Below, piece after piece: positions 1 to 17,602 of a stretch of DNA of 64,000 nt. Origin of the DNA: Bolinopsis microptera (taxonomy: Eukaryota; Ctenophora; Tentaculata; Lobata; Bolinopsidae). Under the pieces are notes generated by a model. The model was not told the origin of the DNA, did not search any database, and was given only the letters and a program-made list of their open reading frames with translations. The DNA is taken from assembly GCF_026151205.1 (NCBI RefSeq), contig NC_087080.1, forward strand, positions 1,125,812-1,189,811. The letters are read 5' to 3'. The translations under genes were made by a program, and so were the position numbers. Within the stretch, counting starts at the first letter, position 1; every line of letters begins with the position of its first letter.

Positions 1-650
1 CTCTATGGTATCCAGAGACTTCTTAGGCTGAACTTTCTTCTTTCCATTCCCTCTGCCACGTTTGTATCGAGCAATCTGTCCACTAAAATAATTCATAACC
101 CGATCTTGGGAGATGTTGCCCGTTCCTTTCTTCTTGTCATTAAGACCAAGAGGGAATGCTGTCCCAAGCTTCTCTATCCAGTAATCCTCCAGGAGAAGTA
201 AATCATTTTTGACATCGGTGGACATGTCAGAATCAACATAATCTACAATCTGTATGGAAGCATCTGAGAAGACGTGACCAGGAATATTAAAATGTTCATA
301 TAAAAATGTGGATGATTTGGCTTTGACACAATTTCTGTGGCCATTGACTCTTTTATGAAGTGGTTGAGTTGTTTCTCCAACATATTGTTTTTTACAGGTA
401 GAACAGGTAATAACATAAATAACATTATTAGTTTTACAATTAAATATAAAATTGTATGTCCAAAGATAAAATCATTATTAAAAGTACTGCTCCTAAATGT
501 ATTAACAGGATTAAAACTGTTGCAAGTGAGACAACCTCTACCATTGCAACATCTAAAAGTGCTAGAAAAGACATTACTAGGGGTTACCCATTTATTCAAG
601 GATTTTGAGAAAAATTTACCATTACGTTTAAGTCAAGAAGGTAACATCAT
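1..650 (-). pseudogene. Penelope-like retroelement, C-terminal GIY-YIG endonuclease part (degenerate)
   Basis: The minus strand reads open from about position 455 to the left edge. It contains the GIY-YIG core VIYVITCSTCKKQYVGET (about 365-425), then an arginine/histidine segment (KRVNGHR), an FNIPGH motif and LLLEDYWIEKLGTAFPLGLN, ending in a basic tail that runs off the window. Immediately upstream, in another frame (243-599), a cysteine cluster CCNGRGCLTC and NNDFIFG belong to the same protein, so a frameshift lies near 435-455. This order (Cys cluster, GIY-YIG, basic tail) is that of the endonuclease end of Penelope-like elements. No reverse transcriptase is visible at higher coordinates, so the copy looks 5'-truncated. 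The left part continues outside the window. The domain call is fairly secure; the exact clade is not. Confidence 0.75.
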
Positions 651-933
651 CCCTTTCGGCGTTTCCGCCTAGACCCAACGACTCGAGATAGGCCAAGGAC
701 AACGGGTCGGACATCAACCTATTGTCATGGGGCTGCCATGATTGGGCGGGCGTTAGATGTCATGAACCTAAATAGTTCTCCCACCGACGCAGTGTAGCCT
801 GGCGAGATTCTTCGCGACCATAAAAATCTCTTAGAACCGGATCTTGCACTGCCGCTGTTTCTCGTACCGTAGCATGGCGGACAGCTCACGCCAGAAAATG
901 AAATAAACAGGTAAATACAGGATAAATCAGGAG
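651..933. other. Unassigned sequence, no gene seen
   Basis: Moderately GC-rich sequence between the Penelope fragment and the small ORF at 934. No reading frame, RNA gene or repeat is recognised. It could be leader sequence of a retroelement. Confidence 0.4.
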
Positions 934-1278
934 ATGTATGTACAACAACAAGACTTCAAGGAGGGCGCCCAAGAAAACAAAGATCAACCAAATCTCGGAA
1001 CCAATGGCCGGGAGAGATATAAATGTAATTATAGAGCAATATCAAGAAAAGCTAAGGAATACCAACCCGGCGACTGTAGCAAAAACGAACCGGAGACATC
1101 AAATTTTCTAAAAGGAGCAGCATTGAAGAAGATGAAAGAAGAAATCAGAGTGGTTCCTCTAACAAAAAGTGAACGAGATCTTGCCGAAGCTAAAGAGGCA
1201 TTAAGAAATGTCGTACACCTGGAAAATGCTGATGGTTCCGGACTTGTGATATTTCCCAATAACTTACACTCAGAGTGA
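934..1278 (+). CDS. Unrecognised 114-residue charged ORF, possibly a retroelement relic
   Basis: An ORF from ATG at 934 to TGA at 1278. Its second half is rich in Lys/Glu and looks helical (about residues 60-95, around KGAALKKMKEEIRVV and ERDLAEAKEALR). In the first half another frame also reads sensibly (basic stretch RRAPKKTK, then INVIIEQYQEKLRNTN), which suggests an old frameshift near 1110. It lies between a Penelope fragment and the ABCF1 end, probably inside a mobile-element cluster. I do not recognise the family, and it may not be expressed. Confidence 0.25.
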   Translation: MYVQQQDFKEGAQENKDQPNLGTNGRERYKCNYRAISRKAKEYQPGDCSKNEPETSNFLKGAALKKMKEEIRVVPLTKSERDLAEAKEALRNVVHLENADGSGLVIFPNNLHSE

Positions 1279-1377
1279 TTTTGATATTTAAAATTAGAGT
1301 CCTTGCTTGTATTTTGATAAACAAATGCACATTTTAGTGTTTTTTATTTCACTATCACTAACCAGGTGATGGTTAAC

Positions 1378-1379
<2 letters not shown>

Positions 1380-1445
<66 letters not shown>
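1380..1445. repeat. Homopolymer run of 66 G
   Basis: An uninterrupted G run of 66 bases, followed by AT-rich sequence rich in ATATTATAATATA. Shorter C runs of about 14-21 bases recur between the repeated ABCF1 exon copies just to the right. True length is uncertain, because long homopolymers are a common assembly weakness. Confidence 0.8.
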
Positions 1446-1448
<3 letters not shown>

Positions 1449-2318
1449 TATACTTTTTTGCCTTTTTTGGTGTATGGACATGGTGTAAAAAAGTGAAGAG
1501 AACCCCCCATATATTATAATATATATCAATATAATATATATTATAATATATATTATTTAAATATCCTATATCACTACTACTAACCAGGCGGTGGTTGACT
1601 CTGCGTTCTCCAACATTAGACTTCAGTTTGCCGAGTAGCAGGTTGAGAAGTGTAGACTTACCCCCCCCCCCCCCCCCCCCCCCATACCCTATACCACTAC
1701 TACTAACCAGGCGGTGGTTGACTCTGCGTTCTCCAACATTAGACTTCAGTTTGCCGAGTAGCAGGTTGAGAAGTGTAGACTTACCCCCCCCCCCCCCCCC
1801 CCATACCCTATACCCTATATCACTACTACTAAACAGGCGGTGATTGACTCTGCGTTCTCCAACATTAGGTTCCAGTTTGCCGAGTAGCAGGTTGAGGAGT
1901 GTAGACTTACCCCCCCCCCCCCCCCCCCATACCCTATACCCTATATCACTACTACTAAACAGGCGGTGATTGACTCTGCGTTCTCCAACATTAGGTTCCA
2001 GTTTGCCGAGTAGCAGGTTGAGAAGTGTAGACTTACCCCCCCCCCCCCCCCCCAATACACTATACCACTACTACTAACCAGGCGGTGGTTGACTCTGCGT
2101 TCTCCAACATTAGGTTCCAGTTTGCCGAGTAGCAGGTTGAGGAGTGTAGACTTACCCCCCCCCCCCCCCCCCATACCCTATACCCTATATCACTACTACT
2201 AAACAGGCGGTGATTGACTCTGCGTTCTCCAACATTAGGTTCCAGTTTGCCGAGTAGCAGGTTGAGGAGTGTAGACTTACCCCCCCCCCCCCCCATACCC
2301 TATATCACTACTACTAAC

Positions 2319-9204
<6,886 letters not shown>

Positions 9205-9438
9205 GCTATGAAAGGCAGCTGTTTTATAGTTTTACCATCCAAACGTAGCTTACACTAATAATTATATATTGGCATTGCAATTGATGACAATTTGCATCAT
9301 TATTTGTGTTCAGGTTTCCTTGGTTAACCTCCTCTCGATTTAAAATTATTTACTTGCCATAATTTCAGGATTCAACTGATCAATAAAACAACGGATTAAC
9401 TTTTTGAAATAAATAAAAAGCAGGAAACAGATAAGAAA

Positions 9439-10291
9439 TTAAGCAGAGTTAGAGTTGGGTCCCTTCTTCCGTCCGAACTGACTAACAGCAGTGCTGAACC
9501 TCCTGTTGTACTGGATTCTCCTCTTGCACCTTCCTGTCCTCTTCTTCTTCTTGTCTTCCATCGCAGCCACTTTAGGGGTCTGTCCCTTAACTTTACCAGC
9601 ACGAGCTAGAGAACCGTGCACTTTACCTCCCAGAAGTTTACCTGAAGTCGGAGTGTTTTGTTAGTGTACTGGGGGTGGGGTGTGTTGTTAGTGGGGGGTG
9701 GGGGGGGGTCGTTATAGTATCTCTTATAAAACATGGCAAATAACCCTAAAACTCTGTAACTGGCCCTTGTTTATCAGTAAACTGTTATCTCCAAATAAAT
9801 AACTATGAACTGACCTGAAGCTACGATGGTAGCAAGATTGGGGAGAGCATCATTCAACATAACATCATCCTCGAGTGGGACTCCTGCGTAGTGGAAGCAC
9901 AGATCCTGGGGAGGTAGCACACGTCATGTTACCATAGTAACACTACTAGTTACCATAGTAACACTACTAGTTACCATAGTAACACTACTAGTTACCATAG
10001 TAACACTACTAGTTACCATAGTAACACTACTAGTTACACGTCATGTCGTGGTAATAATATGAAATAAGCTTGAAACTACTGCTATATGATTTAGCTTGCT
10101 GTATACAATTAAGATTTAAGCAAACTTAAAGAGAAACTGAAATATAGCATTCCCAACCTGACCCCCAACATTCCGCTCACCTCATAAGCGACCTGCTCGA
10201 TATTACAGATTCTCTCCTTAATCTCCTCTACTGTAGTGTCTGAGTTTACGCTAACTGCGTGGGTTGAAGTGCCCTGTACGAATATCTGCAT
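9439..10291 (-). CDS. FAU: FAU: ubiquitin-like protein FUBI fused to 40S ribosomal protein S30
   Basis: A precursor cleaved after a Gly-Gly to release FUBI and ribosomal protein S30 (eS30), a small-subunit component. Exons 10291-10181, 9905-9815 and 9641-9439 join in phase to 134 residues, the family's usual length. Residues 1-37 start [15 protein letters not shown] and resemble ubiquitin. Exon 2 carries [18 protein letters not shown]. Exon 3 begins [17 protein letters not shown], containing the GG cleavage site, then the basic S30 body ([20 protein letters not shown]) and the conserved [11 protein letters not shown] end. The stop is TAA at 9439-9441. All splice sites are GT-AG. It lies 234 bp upstream of the ABCF1 start on the same strand. 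Confidence 0.96.
9926..10036. repeat. 21-bp minisatellite, about 5 copies (FAU intron 1)
   Basis: Unit GTTACCATAGTAACACTACTA, starting about 20 bases from the acceptor of FAU exon 2. It contains the inverted pair GTTAC...GTAAC. Confidence 0.95.
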
Positions 10292-10437
10292 CTTGTATCT
10301 TAGCTACCAAGATGTATCAAGGTTAACGAATAGTTGTTATCTTGTGTCTTAGCTACCAAGATGTATCAAGGTTAATGAATAGTTGTTATCTTGTATCTTA
10401 GCTACCAAGATGTATCAAGGTTAATGAATAGTTATTT
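10286..10437. repeat. 49-bp tandem repeat, three copies, abutting the FAU start codon
   Basis: Unit ATCTTGTATCTTAGCTACCA followed by AGATGTATCAAGGTTAA and a short spacer, three times. The first unit overlaps the ATG of FAU on the minus strand, so the repeat is an amplified 5' leader or promoter-proximal segment. Confidence 0.85.
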
Positions 10438-11519
10438 TAAACGATCGGTCAATTTACAGTGTTTATATAGTTTAACCATTACAGTTGTATTTATGCTTTT
10501 CAAACAAAGTTAGTACAACGAATTCTTCATGTAGTGCATCCTGGGTATATATTTTTTATGGTAGAAAAAAATGTTTAATCAACAAGCGAGAATACAAATA
10601 TCGGGATAATGAGCAGCACGAAATGTTCAGCATTACCCCCCCCCCCCCCCCCCCCCCCCCCCAGGCCCAGGGCATGCTAAAGAGCATTACCCCCCCCCCC
10701 CCCCCCCCCCAGAGCATTACATAATGACACATCAGCGTTCAGCAACATGCATTTATCATCCAGCATTATAAGAATTCATGGCATAGTCAATATGATTCAT
10801 ACAATATAAAAATCAATAAATTATTCAATCACTACAAAAACAAATTCGAAAACTTAAAAAACATTATTGTAATTCATTTCTGTAGAATCCCAGCCCGGCC
10901 CCCAATCTAAAATACTTTTGGCAATAAATATTGTCAGAAATATTTATAAATTAAATTGTGATGATTCATAAAACGTATAGTTATTAGTTATACAAGCACC
11001 CATTTCAATCACAAGTTAAGAGACTCATTCTCCACATAGCATACATTTAACCAGCTAAAGCATTCAAATTACAAATATGTCATGCGCATTTAAAGTTAAG
11101 TTAGGTAAACTATTGAGTATTTCCAGCAATGGAATTTCAGTTTAGGTTAGTCTGATTTAGAAATTATTTTAAGTAAAAAACAAGATTTTTATTTTTGTTG
11201 TGAAAATAAGAAAAGACGAAAGAGGTTTTAAGTAAAAGAAGACTATTTTAAATTATGATAACATTGATGAAAATTAATTCTTAAAACGAATATTGGAAAC
11301 CAGTCATACAACAGCATTTAAATATTATAAAACATTTAAAAGTGTAACCTTGGTCACATGTCAAGTTACAGCTTTTTAAAAATTATCTGAAGCTTTTGTT
11401 GATCTGGAATTTTAAAATATATACATAACACATGAACAGCACTAGAACTAATGTAAAGATATACATAATACATCCAATATCAGTCTATCTTCATTTAACC
11501 TTTAACCTATACTTCTCCT
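10438..11519. other. Gene-free interval between FAU and the GST 3' end
   Basis: AT-rich sequence without a credible reading frame. It contains two C runs (26 C at 10637-10662, 20 C at 10691-10710) separated by a short CAGAGCATTAC-type repeat. TTTATTTT near 11190 would read AATAAA on the minus strand and could be a GST polyadenylation signal. Confidence 0.5.
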
Positions 11520-14021
11520 CTACTTAAAAGCAGCCATCTTGTTATTAAGAATCCAGGATCTTGTAGAGTTAGGATCAGTGAAGTACTTGTTCATGGTGGG
11601 AAGATCCCGTATTCTCTGCATGAAGTTCTTCAGGTTTTCATCCTCAATAATGGTCGGTTCCAGCACAGTGTACTTGTCGATTGTTTCAAACACAAGGAAA
11701 TCTGTTCCTGTGATGTAGTCACCTGGAATTGTTATCAGTTGAGATGTAATGGATACTTTCATGTAAAGTAATGGATACTTTTATGTTAAGTAATGGATAC
11801 TTTTATGTAAAGTAATGGATACTTTCATGTAAAGTAATGGATATTTTCATGTAAAGTAATGGATATTTTCATGTAAAGTAATGGATATTTTCATGTAAAG
11901 TAATGGATATTTTCATGTAAAGTAATGGATATTTTCATGTAAAGTAATGGATATTTTCATGTAAAGTAATGGATACTTTCATGTCTGTGCACTTGGAAAG
12001 TTCCATAAATATTGCCTATGGTATAAAGCAAATTAGATGCCATGGTTTCAACCTGAATTTAAACTGAACCATAGCTAACTTACCAGCGAAATATTTCTTG
12101 GATCCAAGGAATGTAGCAAACTGTTTGATCATAGCTCCAGCACTAGTCACTAAACCAGCCCTCCCTGCTTCAAATTTATCTTTAGGTTGGTAAAACAGTC
12201 TTACTCCCAGCATGGTCAAATCAATAGCTGAAATAGGAACAAGTTAAGATATAGTGATAAGATATGGTGGTACGGTTGATAATATATTTTGTAGACCAAT
12301 TGCCAGTTTAGTAATTAGAGCAGCGAATACATGGGGACCTTATTGAAGCTTTTAAGGTAACTAGTGGTTTGACTGAATATGGATATAGGGTTTATTCACA
12401 ATGAGCAGATCTGGTCTTAATCTAGTTTCAACCAATAGGTGTAGTAAGAGTGTAACTAAAGTTAAGAATCTCCAGTCTTCTTTTCTTCCGGAGCGAGTCA
12501 TTCCTTACTGGAACAAACTCCCTTCAGATGTCAAGAACTGCTCGACAGTTTTAAAGTTAGATTGGAAGGATTTAAGAAAGAAATTATTTCTAAAAACAGT
12601 GTAAATGATTTTTATTTTTGGAATGTTTCGAATGAAGTGTTAGGGAAAATTGAAGGACCCAGTTATTTAAGCAATAAGGAGACACATAATGAATATCTTT
12701 GGTTTCATCCTTTTGTGGCAAAGAAGCGTTTTATAAATCTTTATTCCACTGGGAAGTATTAATGAATTATTTATAGATAATGTATTAGATTTTATTAATC
12801 AATAAAATTGAATTTGATAAATTATTATATTAATGTTGATGGAAAAATATATTTATTTAAATTATTTTTTTATTTAGTGCAATGATATTTTGTAGACACT
12901 TGTGATGATGTTATGTCATAATCTTTACTTACTTACTTACTTACTTAGATCAATTGTAATTAGAATTTGCAAGGTAAAATATGAGATAAAAAGTTTGTTA
13001 ATCGTTAACGAATGTAAACTTGTGAGAGAAACAGGCAACTAGGAAAACTTACCAACATGATCCAACATGTCACACTGTGCATGAACTGCAAAGTCTTTGG
13101 GTGCAAGTCCGTACTTGTTGGAAAGATAGCTGGGAATTAGAACATTATTTTATTTTATGTTATATTGAAACTTATTTCATTGAGTTTTAAAAGATCTGAT
13201 CGGAGATATATTTGAGAAATAAATAAAAAATAACTTAAATAATAATAATAATAAATAAAACATTTATAAACCGCCTTATAGCTAAATCATATAACTCGAT
13301 ATAATTTAATCCTGGAGATAAACTCCAGTGCTTTCTAAAGCGGCTCTTACATTAACTGAAAAAAAAAATAACTTACTGCAAAATTGCGATAGTTTGAGTG
13401 AGCTTAACATCACCATCCATAAGATAAGGGAGATTGGGGAACTCTAGTCCAAGAGTGAACTTGACATCAGTCCAGGACGATCTGTCAAAGCCAGGAGCAT
13501 CTCCACACTCGTATGCTACCTCCTCATAATCTGCTTCCACATAACTGAAACGTGTTTCCTTTATTTTATAGGGTTTTGAGGACAAGCGAAGTTTTAAACG
13601 CGTATTTCAAGAGTAAGTTATTAAGATCGAGAATCAATATTTCCCCCAATCAGACAGCGAATGGGTGTCTTTTCAATTAAATGTTGGAAATATTGGTAGA
13701 ATATATTCTTATAAGTTATAAGACACCATATAAATAAATAAATAAATAAATAAAGTCAATTTTTACAGCACAGCAATATATATCTAAATATCAGATCCTC
13801 TGTAATCATAATGTATAAAAAAGGAGCTTTTCTCTGTGCTGAAGGATGAATCAAGGCAGATCATGGTTCTGTTAGCAGGCCACCCTAGTTATGGACAATA
13901 CATATATATAAAATAATTAAATTATAATTTTAAAATTGTGTCAAGATATAAAATTTACTTACGCAAGTAGAGCTCGGATTGGTTCTGCAAGTCCTCTAAT
14001 TTTCCAGTAACCCAGCTTCAT
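11520..14021 (-). CDS. Mu-class glutathione S-transferase
   Basis: A cytosolic detoxification enzyme that conjugates glutathione to electrophiles, acting as a dimer. Five exons (14021-13963, 13544-13377, 13129-13053, 12227-12084, 11722-11520) join in phase to 216 residues, the usual mu-class length. The start MKLGYWKIRGLAEPIR has the catalytic Tyr at residue 5. Exon 2 reads YECGDAPGFDRSSW and then FPNLPYLMDGDVKLTQ, the glutathione site with the cis-Pro after NL. Here TQTIAIL stands in place of the common TQSNAIL. Exon 4 starts the helical C-domain, and exon 5 has the fold-nucleating N-cap box in GTDFLVF. The last residues are KMAAFK before TAG. Introns hold a 22-bp minisatellite and a LINE fragment. 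I see no break, so it is probably functional. Confidence 0.95.
11737..11985. repeat. 22-bp minisatellite, about 11 copies (GST intron 4)
   Basis: Unit AAAGTAATGGATATTTTCAT plus GT, with ATACTT/ATATTT variants, close to the acceptor of the last GST exon. Confidence 0.95.
12318..12946 (+). mobile_element. 5'-truncated LINE 3' end inside a GST intron
   Basis: On the plus strand the C-terminal tail of a CR1/jockey-group reverse transcriptase is spread over shifted frames: GDLIEAFKVTSGLT (about 12338), SSFLPERVIPYWNKLPSDVK (about 12475) and, in the next frame, FKKEIISKNSVNDFYFWN. It ends with a short 3' region and a (ACTT)n tail at about 12927-12946, the kind of microsatellite tail such LINEs have. 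It is inserted opposite to GST transcription in the intron between exons 13053-13129 and 12084-12227. Frameshifts make it dead. Confidence 0.75.
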
Positions 14022-16194
14022 TGTACAAGCTATCTACAGACAAGATTATGTTTTTGGAAATAACTTTTAGTGAATTAAGTTTTAAACACTGTAGTTCCAT
14101 GTACAATGTTAACCAAACGGTTTCGAACAGAGGGATTGAGGGAAAATAAGATAGATCAGGAACTGCCCCTAGTTTGGGGCTGACTTATGCTTTGCAAGGG
14201 GAAAGAGCCTCAAACAGTGAGCACTCGATAAAGTAACTGTGAAAATAATGATATAATATGCCGCATCTGGTGGATGACCGTGGCATTTTTGTGGACCCGG
14301 ATATTTTCATAATACCTTAAGGGAACCAAGGAATGTCAAACAATAAATTAAATCGAGTGATGCAATTGGCAGAGCACAATCGTAAATCCTGAGCAATAAA
14401 TATCATCTATTCCTCGTAGCTCATCTTCTCAGGTATCAGGTTGAAGGAGACATTGAATATGCCTTCTTTTCATGATACCTAATTGAGCTGGACTGATATA
14501 GATTGAATTCAATTACTAGATACCTGGAAAATTACCATTCCTTGCACTGGAACTGCTATATTATTCAATCAATATACACATAATATAACAATAACCCTAT
14601 ATATATGGGTCCTCTCTTCGTCCGGTTTGTGTGTTTGTCGCCTGTCTGGACTCTCGTAGTCATGTAATTTTTAATTTCTAATTTGTTATTTTAATTTTAA
14701 TTTTAATTTTTCAATTTTCTAAATGTGTGTTCTGCTCCGGGACTCGATTACCGTTTCGGCTTTCTTGAGACTGTAAATTTGGAAAGCCAACTATGCGGGG
14801 CGCCTGCCCACCGGCACTGAAGAGTGATCAAAGAATTAACTAAAATTTCCTAATATAACGATTGAATATAGAGTTGTTTAACCGGCGCGGCCATGGGTGT
14901 GTGGCCTAGCTTTGGCTGCACACCTATGACTGCGCTGTTGCTGGTGGACAGGTGCAGTTTTTGTTGTGCAGTAGTGTTGCAAGAGAATAAAACCAACTTA
15001 TTATGTACTAAATGGAATCAAGAATATTATTGACTATATTTGATAACGATGAATTGTAAATTTCGATCAATTTATATTTTTCGGTCTCCAATTATTGAAC
15101 TGCGGAAGCTGGTTGCCTCAACAATGTTGACTATGCATGGTATGACTGAATTGTAAACACGTGATAATTGAACGAAAAATAAATGATGAACATGATTCAA
15201 AAACTGTAAACCACCAAATGAATTATCGCTTAAATTTAAATAAGTATTTAAACAAAAACCATCATGTGCCGTTAACAGTTAAGCAGCAGGGCGCGGCTCA
15301 TCTGGGCCACAGAAAATCGGCGAAAATGGGTTCGAAAAAGCCACTATTGGCACTCGAGTCCTTGATCTTTCCGATGGTTCACTGGGGCTTTTGAGCTGCC
15401 GTCCTTCAGCTTCTGTAAACTGAAATTACTACCAATCCAAGTTGAGGCAATCAGCCAACGCGCGGCTTTTATGGTTATATATGATATGTTTAATCTGTAA
15501 TAAAGATCAAAATTAAAATTTGTTTCTCTAAAAATTTGTTTCTCTATACAAATTCTATTTAAAAATTCAATAAAAAATTGCTATATTGAAGAAACAGAGC
15601 AATCCTTCTAGTTCTAACACAATAGTCGACTGACGGATGATAAAGAGGGAGCTGTATCATATAATAATAAATCCTCTTGACAATGGTCATTGATAAATCA
15701 AATCAAAACGTAAGTCGTAATGACAAAGAGAATCATCAAAAATGTTCATAAAAATGTCTTATTAAATCTAAATTATAACTGAACGTAGCTAATTTTTGAG
15801 GATTTAACTTACTACTAATAGCATGTGGGGAGCAGTTAATAAACCTATATCTATTGTCCCATATTTAATGTAACATGTACTAGTAATCCCTGGGGAATGA
15901 GAAAAACGAAAGAATTCACCAAAAAGATAGGAATTTTAACAATGTATACGAACAGTTTTAGCAGCGATCATTGCCCAGCTTGAACACTAAAATGTTGATA
16001 CTAACCAATTCAACAAATATATTTAAATCATAATCATACTTTTTGGTCGTGGAATATGGTGAATGAAAAATAGTAGCGCTCGATTTTTCATCAATTTTAT
16101 AGCGTGCGCGGCGTCAAACATGGTTTTATTTGTTATTGTTGCAATAATTTGTTTCCACTTTTGAAGTTATAATCAATATAAAAGCAAAATTTTA
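14022..16194. other. Gene-free interval upstream of GST
   Basis: No convincing coding region. About 14605-14830 is moderately GC-rich and carries CTTCGTCCGG, a motif also seen at 18351 and, inverted, in the SINE at about 16408; it is probably old retroelement sequence. An imperfect inverted repeat (GCTGGTTGCCTCAAC at 15112 against its complement near 15441) could bound a decayed MITE. Confidence 0.4.
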
Positions 16195-16563
16195 ACGGCT
16201 TAGTGGCTCAGTTGGTTAATCTGCCTGGCATTGCTTGAGGTACCAGGTTCGATTCCCGACTCTGTCACTAGCCGCGGGGTGAGCGTCGTCGACGCTCAGC
16301 TATGGATCCTGAGTGGTCTATGCAGCCCCCCGGTCCACTCAGCCAAATACTCGAGAAATCGGGTGTGAGGATTAAATGAGGAGCTGCCCATTGCAGCAAA
16401 GTCTCGGACGAAGAAAGTATGGTACACACTACCTTAACCGTCACTGGCCTAATGTATAATTATATCCTTCGGCTTCCTGTAATTGGCTGGTTACACATTT
16501 GTGTAACAATGTGGCTGTTGGAATGTCCGAAGTAAAATAAGTGTTGAGATATAAAAAAAGAAA
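16195..16563 (+). mobile_element. tRNA-derived SINE
   Basis: The RNA polymerase III A box TGGCTCAGTTGG lies at 16204-16215 and the B box GGTTCGATTCC at 16246-16256, about 30 bp apart as in a tRNA. The sequence does not fold as a full tRNA: the acceptor ends do not pair. A roughly 300-bp unrelated body follows, containing the hairpin GAGCGTCGTCGACGCTC (16281-16297), and it ends in an A-rich tail near 16551-16563. This head-body-tail order is that of a SINE rather than a tRNA gene. Confidence 0.75.
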
Positions 16564-16673
16564 GATTTAAAATTAAAAATATTGATAAATATCAAATGCT
16601 TAATTTAGTAAATAAATTTAATGACTTTAAAGTTTATTTGCTCTAACCAGAGCCCTCTCGCTTGCAGTAGCGT

Positions 16674-16694
16674 GCGACCGCCGGAGGCGGTCGC
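16674..16694. other. Perfect 9-bp-stem, 3-base-loop hairpin
   Basis: GCGACCGCC, loop GGA, GGCGGTCGC. It stands out as a GC island in AT-rich DNA, next to the first copy of the duplicated module at 16774. Confidence 0.7.
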
Positions 16695-16773
16695 TTTTGA
16701 AACAAGCGCGTCACGCAGTACGCGTAGGCACATGGCTATGTGAAAAAGTTTATTGTACCATGGAAATATTAAT

Positions 16774-16900
16774 TCACGATGTCAATCCTTCGCAGCTCGG
16801 TGAGGCACAGTGGTGCATTTCGCCGATCTACCGAAGATAGAGTTGCGAGAAGAATTATTAATTATTTGATGCGCGGCGCGACCCAGTAGTGCATCGCGCT
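16774..16900. repeat. Duplicated noncoding module, copy A
   Basis: Begins TCACGATGTCAATCCTTCGC and ends near GTAGTGCATCGCGCT. It is about 90% alike to copy B at 17493-17602. The preceding GCTCTAACCAGAGC (about 16640) also has a counterpart before copy B (about 17384), so the family unit may reach about 250 bp. No open frame is shared. Confidence 0.85.
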
Positions 16901-17190
16901 ACAATGAAAATATTATAATGTGTTCTCATCAAAAATTCGGTCATTCATGTAATATTTTGATTACATGACTCGCCGATCCCTGTGAGCGGTGCTTTTTTCA
17001 AACTTCCTGAACAGTGAGCTGAGAGAAGCAAATCGAGTAAAAAAGCAAGCTTAAGAAAAAAGACAAAATTTTTATTTACCACAAAACAATTAATACAAAA
17101 TGTTTTGCTTCACGTTTGACGTTGTATACCTCTCGGCCGGCGACGCGCGCGTTCAAAAGGGGTTACAGCTTGTCATACGTTGTACGACCC

Positions 17191-17211
17191 GCCGCGCACG
17201 AAGTGCGCGGC
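17191..17211. other. Second perfect 9-bp-stem, 3-base-loop hairpin
   Basis: GCCGCGCAC, loop GAA, GTGCGCGGC. It has the same geometry as the hairpin at 16674 but a different sequence, and lies between the two copies of the duplicated module. Confidence 0.7.
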
Positions 17212-17492
17212 TCCCCCTGTATCGTCAGGACGATAATAGTGAAACGACCGTGGGGGTCGCAACGTGATACAAGTTACAGCGTGTGTCAAATAATGTTATA
17301 TTCATAAACAAATTCAAGTTTCAATTTCAATTTTAACCATATATACAGTACTCCGCGCACACACGGAGTTACATGTAACATTTTGCTCTATCCAGAGCTC
17401 TTGCGCTTGTTACTGGCATGGGCCGCGATCAGCCTGTCCTTCCGCCGACCTATATTGATTATAATATATGTTTATGGACCTGATAGTTTGAC

Positions 17493-17602
17493 TCACGATG
17501 TCAATCCTTCGCAGCTCGGTGAGGCACAGTGGTGCATTTTGCCGATCTACCGAAGCGAGAAGCATTATTTGATGCGCGCGCGACCCAGTAGTGCATCGCG
17601 CT
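17493..17602. repeat. Duplicated noncoding module, copy B
   Basis: Same orientation as copy A, starting TCACGATGTCAATCCTTCGC, with a small internal deletion relative to A (ACCGAAGCGAGAAG against the longer A version). Confidence 0.85.

Noticed and set aside
1294..2296. Poly-Gly/poly-Pro frames with repeated [12 protein letters not shown]
   Set aside because: These read through homopolymers and repeated copies of one ABCF1 exon; not an independent gene.
12562..12762. Independent small gene of 66 residues
   Set aside because: It is the next reading frame of the same LINE tail as the 12401-12604 frame, displaced by a frameshift.
16204..16265. tRNA gene
   Set aside because: A and B boxes are present but the acceptor stem does not pair, and a long SINE body with an A-rich tail follows.
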